Assembly (NCBI GenBank): GCA_965218945.1
Contig: OZ244718.1
Span: forward strand, 1,860,001-1,924,000
DNA length: 64,000 nt
Direction of reading: 5' to 3'
DNA from: DAOUJW01 sp965218945
GTDB lineage: Bacteria; Chloroflexota; Dehalococcoidia; Lucifugimonadales; UBA2985
The translations under genes were made by a program, and so were the position numbers. A model generated the notes under the pieces. The model saw only the letters and a program-made list of their open reading frames with translations, was not told the origin of the DNA and did no database searches. Of this stretch, positions 45,204 to 53,737 are shown piece after piece (position 1 is the first letter of the stretch; each line of letters opens with the position of its first letter).

Positions 45204-47159
45204 CTAATTGTCGGCCAGCCACATCCTCTCGTGCATGATGTACTTGGTGTTGGAGTACAGGTCGTAGCCTCTCCATCCCTTCAACTCCACCCTCCAGCCG
45301 GGGAAGATAAGGCTCCAGCCCACCACTACGTATGAAGAAACTTCATTAAGGATCTTCAGGTCCAGTTCCCGCACCAACTCCTTCCTCTGTATCGGGTCCA
45401 ACTCGGCGGACTGGGCCTCTATCATTTCCCTTACCTCCGCCATAACCTCGGGCTGCTCGTCCCACCTGGCTTGTGACATTACCCCGGTACTGGCGGTGAA
45501 ATTATCCGGAAGGTACTTGAGGAGGCCATCATCCGGGTCCCCGATGATTGAGGAGGTATAGGAACTGATGGTGAAGTCGAAGTTGCCGGTAGTAAGGATG
45601 TCGGTCCTGGCAGCAGCCTCCATGAAGTCCGAGCCGACCTCCATACCCACGCTCTTCTTCAAGGTGTCTATCACATACAGGCAGGCGTCTATGTCCGACT
45701 GGTCAGTAGTGACCGCCATGCACTCGGCCTTGGGCCGTTCTCCCGCTCCAAACACCTCGTCCATCAACCGGTTCGCCTCTGCTACGTCCTCATCCTTCGG
45801 CTGACGATACCCAGGCCATGTCCTTATCTCCTCGTCCGTAGGAGCATAGAATGTCCCTGGCGCCATCGTGTGCGCCAGCTTCATACCCTCGTATCCGCCT
45901 ATACGGTAGAATTCCAGCCATCCGTCCCGGTCTATGGCTAGGTGAATGGCCTTCCTCACCCGCACGTCGTTCCATGGCGCGTTGGCTCCAAATATCATTG
46001 TCCTGGCCCAGTGGTTCAACTGGTTGTTGATGACGATGCGGTCCGGGAAGTCCCGAAGGGCCTGCTCCGCCTGGCCCGGCGTCATGCTCCAACTGCCCTC
46101 TCCCATGTAGTGGATCTTCCCTGTTGCCAAGGCAGTGAACCGGCTGCCTATGTCCTTTATGACCACGTTGTGATACCGGTCCAGCAGCGGCAACCCTTCC
46201 TTCCAGTAGTTGGGGTTGGCGTCGTAGGTAGCGCTGACGCTCTGATTGAACTCCATTGGTATAAATGGCCCGGTGCCGTGCATAGAGTAGAAGTTTTCGG
46301 GGACCTCCGTCCGCCCGAATAGCTTGTCCTCCCGATCGGAGTACTCCTGGAGCCAGGCAACGTAATCTTTATCCAGGATTTGCGCGCCGTCACCGGCCAT
46401 TATCCCGATAGTCTTGGCCAGAGGCTGATCAAAGTGCATTACGAAGGTGTGCCCCCGGGGGCCGTCGGGGCAGCTGGTGCTCTCCAGGTGGTTTAAGTTC
46501 CTCCGTCCGGAGGCCAGGAACTGGCTCACGTTGTCAGGCGGGAAGACGTAGCGCTGATAGGTGGCCGCGGCATCCTCGCAGACCAACTCGTCGCCAAGAA
46601 TCTGTCCGCCGTTGTACTCCGCAGGCACTATGGACTTCTCCGCCATCTGGTCGAAGAACATGATACCCTGACGAAGGTTCAAGGTCAGGTTCAGGCCGTC
46701 GTCCGACATATCCCAGCTCTCCACCAGCTCCCCCTCTATGGCCGTGAGGTCCCCCGTCCAAGCGTCAATGCCGAACAGGGAGCTCCAGGGAAGACCGCGG
46801 AAACAGCCGTGAGTGTAGCAACATCCCTGGTTGTTCGCGTAGAATGTCGTGCTGTCTCGCTGCGCCCCGAAGATGAAAGTCCCGCCCTTGATGGGCTGGC
46901 CCCACTCCGGATCGTAGCCCGGGCTCTGAAGATACCTGTCCATCCACGGTGTATCTGATCCCATCTGCTCCACGGGCGTCGCCGTGGCCTGCACTCCGCC
47001 CGGAACCGGCGGGGAAGTGGCTGTAGCAGGCACAGACGTTGCCACCGGTTCGCTGGTAGGCGTAGCTTCTTCACCGGCACACGCCAAGGCAACTACCAGC
47101 ATGGTGATTGCTAAAACCGCTATCGCGGGTCTCAATAACGACGCAATACGCAAACGCAT
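45204..47159 (-). CDS. SBP-21: family-5 solute-binding lipoprotein (clade A)
   Basis: 651 residues from the ATG at 47159; the ATG at 47207 lies in the promoter. Lipid Cys27. Member of the YVFPPDNVSQFL subgroup with GDPDDGLLKYL. N-lobe GCCYTHGCFRGLPWSSLFGID, in which the otherwise fixed FRID Arg has become Gly; GELVESW replaces GDLVESW. The tether (SPPVPGGVQATATPVEQMG) is shared with SBP-19, 23 and 24. Confidence 0.9.
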   Translation of the reverse strand: MRLRIASLLRPAIAVLAITMLVVALACAGEEATPTSEPVATSVPATATSPPVPGGVQATATPVEQMGSDTPWMDRYLQSPGYDPEWGQPIKGGTFIFGAQRDSTTFYANNQGCCYTHGCFRGLPWSSLFGIDAWTGDLTAIEGELVESWDMSDDGLNLTLNLRQGIMFFDQMAEKSIVPAEYNGGQILGDELVCEDAAATYQRYVFPPDNVSQFLASGRRNLNHLESTSCPDGPRGHTFVMHFDQPLAKTIGIMAGDGAQILDKDYVAWLQEYSDREDKLFGRTEVPENFYSMHGTGPFIPMEFNQSVSATYDANPNYWKEGLPLLDRYHNVVIKDIGSRFTALATGKIHYMGEGSWSMTPGQAEQALRDFPDRIVINNQLNHWARTMIFGANAPWNDVRVRKAIHLAIDRDGWLEFYRIGGYEGMKLAHTMAPGTFYAPTDEEIRTWPGYRQPKDEDVAEANRLMDEVFGAGERPKAECMAVTTDQSDIDACLYVIDTLKKSVGMEVGSDFMEAAARTDILTTGNFDFTISSYTSSIIGDPDDGLLKYLPDNFTASTGVMSQARWDEQPEVMAEVREMIEAQSAELDPIQRKELVRELDLKILNEVSSYVVVGWSLIFPGWRVELKGWRGYDLYSNTKYIMHERMWLADN

Positions 47160-47197
47160 ATATCTTCCTCCTAGTCCCGGAATTTTAGACTTCGTGA

Positions 47198-47226
47198 AGG
47201 CTATCACTACCCGTAGGATTTGTCAA
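47198..47226 (-). promoter_or_regulatory. Promoter of SBP-21
   Basis: TTGACA (47226-47221), 17-nt spacer, TAGCCT (47203-47198). Confidence 0.8.
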
Positions 47227-47243
47227 TGGAATCAGTTGGCCCA

Positions 47244-47284
47244 AAGAGGACGCCCCTCACATTCAGAGTGAGGGGCGTCCTCTT
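47244..47284 (-). terminator. Terminator of SBP-22
   Basis: Stem AAGAGGACGCCCCTCAC, loop ATTCAGA. Confidence 0.87.
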
Positions 47285-47318
47285 CAATCCTATGGGTGCA
47301 GCCACCCTGTCCGCTACC

Positions 47319-49280
47319 CTACTGGGCTAGCCACATCCTCTCGTGCATCATGAACTTGGTGTTAGAGTACAAGTCGTAACCCCTCCAACCCTTCAGCTCC
47401 ACCCTCCACCCAGGGAATATCAGGCTCCATCCCACAACGACGTATGATGAAACTTCATCAAGGATCTTCAGGTCCAACTCCCGGACCAACTCCTTCCTTC
47501 TCACCGGGTCCAACTCCGCGGACTGGGCGCGGATCATAGTATCCACCTCCGCCATCACCTCCGGCTGCTCATCCCAGCGCGCCTCCGACATTGCCCTGGT
47601 GCTGGAGTAGAAGTTCTCCTGAAGGTACTTGAGGAGACCGTCATCCGGGTCGCCGATGATCGAAGACGTGTATGAGGAGATGGTAAAGTCAAAGTTGCCG
47701 CTGGTAGCGATGTCCGTCCTGGCGGCAGCCTCCATGAAATCGGAGCCGACCTCCATGCCCAGGCTCTTCCTCAGGTTGTCCATCACAAACAGACAGGCGT
47801 CTATGTCCGACTGGTCAGTGACAACTGCCATGCACTCCGCAGTGGGACGGTTCCCCTCTCCAAACACCTCGTCCATCAACCTGTTCGCCTCCGCCACGTC
47901 CTCGTCCTTAGGCTGACGATAGCCCGGCCACGTCCGTATCTCCTCTTCCGTGGGAGCGTAGTACGTCCCAGGAGCCATCGTGTGCGCCAGCTTCATCCCC
48001 TCGTACCCAGCTATCCTGTAGAAGTCCAGCCACCCATCGCGGTTTATGGCCAGGTGAATGGCCTTCCTCACCCGCACGTCACTCCACGGCTCTTTCGCCC
48101 CAAAGATCATTGTCCTAGCCCAGTGGTTCAGCTGGTTGTTGATCACAATACGATCAGGAAAGTCCCGGATCGCCTGCTCCGCTTGGCCGGGGGTCATACT
48201 CCAACTGCCCTCTCCCATGTAGTGGATCTTCCCTGTTGCCAGCGCAGTGAACCGGCTCCCTATGTCCTTGATAACCACGTTGTGATACTTGTCCAGCAGC
48301 GGCAGCCCACCACGCCAGTAGTTGGGGTTAGCGTCAAACGTGGCGTACACACTCTGGTTCAGATCCATTGGAATGAAGGGCCCAGTGCCGTGCATCGCAT
48401 AGAAGTTCTCCGGGACCTCCGTCCGCCCAAAGAGCGCATCCTCCCGATCAGAGTACTCCTGGAGCCACGCAACGTAGTCCTTGTCAAGGACGTTCGCTCC
48501 GTCCCCCGCCATTATGCCAATGGTCTTGGCCAGGGGCGCGTTAAAGTGCATCACGAAGGTGTATCCCCGCGGGCCATCCGGACAACTGGTGCTCTCAAAG
48601 TGGTTGAGGTTCCTCCTCCCGGAGACTAGGAACTGGCTCACGTTATCCGGCGGAAAGACGTAACGCTCATAGGTGGCCTGGGCATCCTCGCAAACGAACT
48701 CGTCCCCGAGGATCTTCCCACCGTTGAACTCCGCCGGTACTATGGACTCCTCCGCCATCTTGTCGAAGAACATGACCCCTTGCTGAAGCTGCATCGTCAG
48801 GGTCAGGCCGTCAGCGGACATGTCCCAACTCTCCACCAGATCCCCCTCTATCGCCGTGAGATCCCCCGTCCAGGCGTCAATCCGGAACAGGGAACTCCAC
48901 GGGAGCCCGCGGAAGCAGCCGTGATTGTAGCAGCAACCCTGATTGTTGGGGTAGAAGCTCGTACCGTCCCGTTGGGCCCCGAATATGTACGTCCCACCCT
49001 TGATGGGCTGGCCCCACTCCGGGTCGTAACCCGGGCTCTGCAGGTATCGCTCCATCCATGTAAGGTCTGCCATCGTCTCCGGTACCATTGTAGCCGTGGG
49101 CTGCCCGTCTAACGTCAAGGGTGTAGCCGCGGCCGGCGACGTGGCCGTGGGCGGGGGAGATGTGGCCGGCGGACTGGTAGGCGTTGCATCATCACTCGCA
49201 CACGCCAAGGCAACCCCCAACATGGCGATTGCTAAAACCGCTATTATTGGCCTTAGTAGCGACGCATTACGTACTTTCAT
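47319..49280 (-). CDS. SBP-22: family-5 solute-binding lipoprotein (clade A)
   Basis: 653 residues, lipid Cys27. Binding domain of the YVFPPDNVSQFL / GDPDDGLLKYL subgroup, N-lobe GCCYNHGCFRGLPWSSLF. Its tether and first mature residues, up to SPGYDP, match SBP-14 instead of its neighbours. NINRDGW replaces the usual L(A/D)xDRD in the clade-A segment only slightly (AINRDGWLDFYRI). C-terminus MMHERMWLAQ. Confidence 0.9.
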   Translation of the reverse strand: MKVRNASLLRPIIAVLAIAMLGVALACASDDATPTSPPATSPPPTATSPAAATPLTLDGQPTATMVPETMADLTWMERYLQSPGYDPEWGQPIKGGTYIFGAQRDGTSFYPNNQGCCYNHGCFRGLPWSSLFRIDAWTGDLTAIEGDLVESWDMSADGLTLTMQLQQGVMFFDKMAEESIVPAEFNGGKILGDEFVCEDAQATYERYVFPPDNVSQFLVSGRRNLNHFESTSCPDGPRGYTFVMHFNAPLAKTIGIMAGDGANVLDKDYVAWLQEYSDREDALFGRTEVPENFYAMHGTGPFIPMDLNQSVYATFDANPNYWRGGLPLLDKYHNVVIKDIGSRFTALATGKIHYMGEGSWSMTPGQAEQAIRDFPDRIVINNQLNHWARTMIFGAKEPWSDVRVRKAIHLAINRDGWLDFYRIAGYEGMKLAHTMAPGTYYAPTEEEIRTWPGYRQPKDEDVAEANRLMDEVFGEGNRPTAECMAVVTDQSDIDACLFVMDNLRKSLGMEVGSDFMEAAARTDIATSGNFDFTISSYTSSIIGDPDDGLLKYLQENFYSSTRAMSEARWDEQPEVMAEVDTMIRAQSAELDPVRRKELVRELDLKILDEVSSYVVVGWSLIFPGWRVELKGWRGYDLYSNTKFMMHERMWLAQ

Positions 49281-49318
49281 ATCTCCTCCTCCTAGTCTTG
49301 GAGTTTTTGAAGTGACTT

Positions 49319-49347
49319 AGACTAGCACTACTCGTAAGATTTGTCAA
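49319..49347 (-). promoter_or_regulatory. Promoter of SBP-22
   Basis: TTGACA (49347-49342), 17-nt spacer, TAGTCT (49324-49319). The sequence beyond (AGCGGGTAGTCC) is the unoccupied version of the MITE target at 51474-51481. Confidence 0.8.
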
Positions 49348-49365
49348 TGTAGCGGGTAGTCCAAA

Positions 49366-49406
49366 AAAGAGGCGTCCCTCGCATTCGGAGCGAGGGACGC
49401 CTCTTT
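49366..49406 (-). terminator. Terminator of SBP-23
   Basis: Stem AAAGAGGCGTCCCTCGC, loop ATTCGGA, T-run tail. Confidence 0.9.
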
Positions 49407-49440
49407 AGTCCTGTGGGTAGTTCCGGCTAGGCCGGGTATT

Positions 49441-51399
49441 CTAGTTGTCGGCTATCCACATCCTCTCGTGCATGACGTACTTGGTGTTGGAGTAAAGGTC
49501 GTAGCCCCTCCAGCCCTTCAGCTCCACCCTCCATCCAGGGAAGATCAGGCTCCAACCCACCACAACGTACTGCGACACGTTGTTCAGGATATAAAGGTCC
49601 ATCTCCCGGACCAGGTCCTTCCTCTTAAGCGGATCCAACTCCGCCGACTGTCCCCGGATCATCGCCTCCGCCTCCGCCATCACCTCCGGCTGCTCAGCCC
49701 AGCGCGCCTGCATAAAGTTCTGGGAAGAGGCGGCAATGAACTCAAGTATGTAGTTGCCGTAGAGGTCGTCGTCCGGGTCCCCAATGGTCGATGAAGTCGC
49801 CGAACTTATGCTGAAGTCAAAGTTTCCGCTGGTAGTAATATCCGTCCTCGCGGCAGACTCCATGAAGTTCGAGGAGACCTCCATGCCCAGATTCTTCTTC
49901 AGGCTGTCTATGACGTACAGGCAGGCGTCTATGTCCGACTGGTCAGTAGTGACCGCCAGGCAGTCGGCCTTGGGCCGCTCTCCCGCTCCAAACACCTCGT
50001 CCATCAACCTGTTCGCCTCGGCCACGTCCTCGTCCTTAGGCTGCCGGTACCCCGGCCACGTCCGTATCTCCTCTTCCGTAGGAGCATAGTACGTCCCAGG
50101 AGCCATCGTGTGCGCCAGCTTCATCCCCTCGTACCCGGATATCCGGTAGAAGGCCAGCCACCCGTCACGGTCTATAGCCAAATTAATGGCCCTTCTCACC
50201 CGCACGTCGTCCCAGGGAGGGTTTGAGCCAAAGTAGATTGTCCTGGCCCAGTGGTTAAGCTGGTTATTGATCACAATGCGATCAGGAAAGTCCCGAAGGG
50301 CCTGCTCCGCCTGGCCGGGGGTCATGCTCCAACTGCCCTCTCCCATGTAGTGTATCTTCCCTGTCGCCAGCGCCGTGAACCGGCTCCCTATGTCCTTGAT
50401 AACCACGTTGTGATACTTGTCCAGCAGCGGCAGCCCACCACGCCAGTAGTTGGGGTTGGCATCATACGTGGCGTATACACTCTGATTGAAATCCATGGGT
50501 ATAAAGGGCCCGGTGCCGTGCATCGCATAGAAGTTCTCCGGGACCTCCGTCCGCCCAAAGAGCGCATCCTCCCGGTCGGAGTACTCTCGTAGCCAGGCTA
50601 CGTAGTCCTTGTCAATGACATTAACGCCGTCGCCGGCCATTATGCCAATGGTCTTGGCCAGAGGCACGGTAAAGTGCATCACGAAGGTGTACCCCCGCGG
50701 GCCATCCGGACAACTGGTGCTCTCAAGGTGGTTGAGATTCCTCCTACCGGAGGTCAGGAACTGGCTCACGTTATCCGGCGGAAAGACGTAACGCTCATAA
50801 GTGGCCACAGCGTCTTCGCAGACGAACTCATCGCCCAGGATCTTCCCACCGTTGAACTCCGCCGGCACTATGGAGTCCTCCGCCATCTTGTCGAAGAACA
50901 TGACCCCTTGCTGAAGCTGCATGGTCAAGGTCAGGCCGTCGTCCGACATCTCCCAACTCTCCGCCAGGTCCGCCTCTATGGCCGTAAGGTCCCCCGTCCA
51001 GGCGTCAATCCGGAGCATGGAATTCCAGGGCAAGCCGCGGAAACAGCCGTGAGTGTAGCAGCAGCCCTGATTGTTGGGGTAGAACGTAGTTCCGTCCCGT
51101 TGGGCCCCGAATATGTACGTCCCGCCCTTGATGGGCTGGCCCCACGCCGGGTCGTAGCCTGGGCTCTGCAGATACCTGTCCATCCACGGTATGTCCGCGC
51201 CCATCTGCTCCACCGGCGTCGCCGTAGGCTGCACGCCTCCCGGCACTGGCGGGGAAGTGGCCGTGGGCGGCACAGACGTTGCCTCCGGTTCGCTGGTAGG
51301 CGCAGCCTCTTCTCCGGCGCACGCTAAGGCAACCCCCAGCATGGCGATTGCTAAAACCGCTATTATTGGCCTGATTATCAACTTGTTGCGTAATTTCAT
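49441..51399 (-). CDS. SBP-23: family-5 solute-binding lipoprotein (clade A)
   Basis: 652 residues, lipid Cys27. N-lobe of the YVFPPDNVSQFL subgroup (GCCYTHGCFRGLPWNSMLRID). The C-lobe is not of the GDPDDGLLKYL type but ordinary GDPDDDLYGNYILEF, as in SBP-03/07, so the subgroup's N- and C-lobe characters separate here. IEADLAESW replaces IEGDLVESW. A 183-bp MITE lies 82 bp upstream of the ATG. Confidence 0.9.
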   Translation of the reverse strand: MKLRNKLIIRPIIAVLAIAMLGVALACAGEEAAPTSEPEATSVPPTATSPPVPGGVQPTATPVEQMGADIPWMDRYLQSPGYDPAWGQPIKGGTYIFGAQRDGTTFYPNNQGCCYTHGCFRGLPWNSMLRIDAWTGDLTAIEADLAESWEMSDDGLTLTMQLQQGVMFFDKMAEDSIVPAEFNGGKILGDEFVCEDAVATYERYVFPPDNVSQFLTSGRRNLNHLESTSCPDGPRGYTFVMHFTVPLAKTIGIMAGDGVNVIDKDYVAWLREYSDREDALFGRTEVPENFYAMHGTGPFIPMDFNQSVYATYDANPNYWRGGLPLLDKYHNVVIKDIGSRFTALATGKIHYMGEGSWSMTPGQAEQALRDFPDRIVINNQLNHWARTIYFGSNPPWDDVRVRRAINLAIDRDGWLAFYRISGYEGMKLAHTMAPGTYYAPTEEEIRTWPGYRQPKDEDVAEANRLMDEVFGAGERPKADCLAVTTDQSDIDACLYVIDSLKKNLGMEVSSNFMESAARTDITTSGNFDFSISSATSSTIGDPDDDLYGNYILEFIAASSQNFMQARWAEQPEVMAEAEAMIRGQSAELDPLKRKDLVREMDLYILNNVSQYVVVGWSLIFPGWRVELKGWRGYDLYSNTKYVMHERMWIADN

Positions 51400-51437
51400 A
51401 TCTCGTCCTCCTATTCTTGGAGTTATAGAAGACTCTC

Positions 51438-51466
51438 AGACTAGCACTACTCGTAAAGTTTGTCAA
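51438..51466 (-). promoter_or_regulatory. Promoter of SBP-23
   Basis: TTGACA (51466-51461), 17-nt spacer, TAGTCT (51443-51438). The MITE starts 15 bp upstream of the -35. Confidence 0.8.
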
Positions 51467-51481
51467 TGGAGCGGGTAGTCC

Positions 51482-51664
51482 GGTATTCCCTATGCGTGTT
51501 GGTATTGCCAACTCCGCTAGGATAATGCGCCTTTCTTCATCCATTCCTGCGAAGGCAGGAATCCACGACCTTTCTAATTGTGAAGGATAGACCCCTGCCT
51601 CCGCGGGGGTGGTCTGTTGCTTGGGTGGTGTTATTTGCTATTACCAACACACCCCGGGAATACC
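51482..51664. mobile_element. MITE copy 2, 183 bp, IS1-type ends
   Basis: Ends GGTATTCCC and GGGAATACC. Perfect 8-bp target duplication GGTAGTCC (51474-51481 and 51665-51672). The empty homologous site is intact at SBP-22 (near 49355), so this is a clean, fairly recent insertion. Same length and internal palindromes (ATTCCTGC-N4-GCAGGAAT at 51543-51562; CCCCTGC... near 51592) as the copy at 14020. No coding capacity. Confidence 0.9.
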
Positions 51665-51677
51665 GGTAGTCCAAAAA

Positions 51678-51716
51678 AGAGGGCGTCCCTCGCATTCGGA
51701 GCGAGGGACGCCTCTT
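51678..51716 (-). terminator. Terminator of SBP-24
   Basis: Stem AGAGGGCGTCCCTCGC, loop ATTCGGA. Separated from the SBP-23 promoter by the MITE. Confidence 0.87.
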
Positions 51717-51752
51717 GAGTCCTGTGGGTAGTTCCGGCCAGGGCCGGGTATT

Positions 51753-53699
51753 CTAGTTGTCGGCTAGCCACATCCTCTCGTGCATTGCATACTTGGTGTA
51801 GGAGTAAAGGTCGTACCCTTTCCACCCCTTCAACTCCACCCTCCAGCCGGGAAAGATCAAGCTCCAGCCCACCACTACGAACTGAGAAACCTCGTTCAGT
51901 ATCTTCAGGTCCAGTTCTCGGACTAGCTCTTTCCTCTTTATCGGGTCGAGCTCCGCAGACTGTGCCCGTATCATCTCCTCCACCTCTGCCATAATCTCGG
52001 GCTGTTCCGCCCACCTGGCATCCATATATGCGTTGGCGGAGGCAGAGATGAATTCTGGGACGTAGTTGCTATAGACATCATCATCCGGGTCACCGATAGT
52101 CGAAGAGTTGTATGAGCTGATGCGGAAGTCAAAGTTGCCACTTTCTGTAATCGGAGTCAGGGCCGCCTGTTCCCCAAACTGCGAACCGACCTCCATTCCC
52201 AGATTCTTCTTCAGATTGTCTATCACGAATAGGCAGGCATCGATGTCGGATTGGTTTGTGACGGTCGCCATGCACTGGGCAGTGGGCCGTTCACCCGGTC
52301 CGAAAACCTCGTCCATCAGCCGGTTGGCCTCCGCCACGTCCTCGTCCTTTGGCTGACGATACCCCGGCCACGTCCTTATCTCCTCGTCCGTGGGAGCATA
52401 GTAGGTGCCGGGAGCCATTATATGAGCGAGCTTCATGCCTTCGTAGCCGGCTATTCTGTAAAAGTCCAGCCAGCCGTCCCGGTCCAGCGCTAGGCTGATC
52501 GCCCTTCTCACCCGTACGTCGTCCCAGGGCGCCCCTGCGCCAAAGGCAATGGTCCTAGCCCAGTGGTTCAGTTGATTGTTGATGACAATACGGTCCGGGA
52601 AGTCGCGGATGGCCTGCTCAGCCTGGCCTGGTGTCATGCTCCAACTGCCCTCTCCCATATAGTGTATCTTCCCGGTCGCCAGCGCTGTGAACCGGCTCCC
52701 AATGTCCTTGATGACCACGTTGCGGTATACATCAACTAGAGGCAACCCTTCCCTGAAGTAGTTGGGATTGGCATCAAAAGTGGTACTGACACTCAAGTTG
52801 ATGTCCACCGGCATAAATGGCCCCGTACCGTGCATACTGTAGAAGTTAGCGGGAATCTCTGTATCCATGAAGGCTACACCCTCAGCCTCTCCATAGTCAT
52901 AGAGCCACTCCACGACTTCCTTGTCCATGATGTTCGCGGCCCGGCCGGCCAGTATACCCATGGTCTTGCCCATTGGCCGCTCGAAATGCATCACAACGGA
53001 GTGTCCTCTGGGACCATCTGGGCAGCTAACTTCTTCAAGGTGAGCGAGGTCCGCTCCGGCATAGCTGATCCTGACTTCCCACTCCGGCCGAGAGAGATAC
53101 AGACGATCGTAGGTAGCGACAACATCCTCGCACACCAACTCATCCCCGGCGATCAAGCCTCCGTTGTATTCGGCAGGCAAGGGAGAATCGTCCGGGATGG
53201 TATGGAAGAATGTCACGCCCTCATGGAGCTGCATCGTCAGGGATTGACCGTCCTGAGACAAATCCCACTTCTCGACTAGGTCGCCCTCTATAGAAGCAAG
53301 GTCCCCCGTCCACGGATCAATGCGGAACAGGGAGTTCCACGGCAGTCCGCGGAAGCAGCCATGAGTGTAGCAGCACCCCTGGACGGCTGGAGTGAATTGA
53401 TTACTGTCACGCTGGGCCCCGAATATGTACGTCCCGCCCTTGATGGGCTGGCCCCACTCCGGGTCGTAGCCCGGGCTCTGCAAATACCTGTCCATCCACG
53501 GTATGTCCGTGCCCATCTGCTCCACGGGTGTCGCCGTGGGCTGTACGCCGCCCGGCACTGGCGGGGAAGTGGCTGTGGGCGGGACCGCCGTAGGCGCGGC
53601 CGTAGGTTCCTCGCTTGCGCACGCCAAGGCAACCACCAACATGGCAATTGCTAACACCGCTAATATTGACCGTAGCATCGACGCATTGCGTAAAAGCAT
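51753..53699 (-). CDS. SBP-24: family-5 solute-binding lipoprotein (clade A), first of the array
   Basis: 648 residues, lipid Cys27. N-lobe GCCYTHGCFRGLPWNSLFRID; IPDDSPLPAEYNGGLIAGDE is shared with SBP-05, and RLYLSRPEWEVRISYAGAD is unique. GEAEGVAFMDTEIP also departs from the usual GEREG. Tether as in SBP-19/21/23. This is the promoter-proximal, rightmost gene of the array. Its upstream flank is occupied by an ISAs1-family element, beyond which no SBP sequence or array-type hairpin is found. Confidence 0.9.
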   Translation of the reverse strand: MLLRNASMLRSILAVLAIAMLVVALACASEEPTAAPTAVPPTATSPPVPGGVQPTATPVEQMGTDIPWMDRYLQSPGYDPEWGQPIKGGTYIFGAQRDSNQFTPAVQGCCYTHGCFRGLPWNSLFRIDPWTGDLASIEGDLVEKWDLSQDGQSLTMQLHEGVTFFHTIPDDSPLPAEYNGGLIAGDELVCEDVVATYDRLYLSRPEWEVRISYAGADLAHLEEVSCPDGPRGHSVVMHFERPMGKTMGILAGRAANIMDKEVVEWLYDYGEAEGVAFMDTEIPANFYSMHGTGPFMPVDINLSVSTTFDANPNYFREGLPLVDVYRNVVIKDIGSRFTALATGKIHYMGEGSWSMTPGQAEQAIRDFPDRIVINNQLNHWARTIAFGAGAPWDDVRVRRAISLALDRDGWLDFYRIAGYEGMKLAHIMAPGTYYAPTDEEIRTWPGYRQPKDEDVAEANRLMDEVFGPGERPTAQCMATVTNQSDIDACLFVIDNLKKNLGMEVGSQFGEQAALTPITESGNFDFRISSYNSSTIGDPDDDVYSNYVPEFISASANAYMDARWAEQPEIMAEVEEMIRAQSAELDPIKRKELVRELDLKILNEVSQFVVVGWSLIFPGWRVELKGWKGYDLYSYTKYAMHERMWLADN

Positions 53700-53737
53700 A
53701 TCTCATCCTCCTATATTTGGAGTTGTAGAATGGCGGA

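Noticed and set aside
11927..51716. Regularly spaced palindromic repeats as a CRISPR array
   Set aside because: Spacing is about 2 kb with a gene between each; the hairpins lie just after stop codons and have T tails. They are terminators.
11927..51716. REP elements moved by a RAYT transposase
   Set aside because: No Y1/RAYT transposase is in the window, and the hairpins are fixed to gene 3' ends. The idea remains possible only if copies exist elsewhere.
561..53699. Calling the proteins DppA, OppA or NikA
   Set aside because: Only family-level motifs are visible, no permease neighbours exist, and the conserved Cys/His motif is unlike standard members. No substrate can be assigned.
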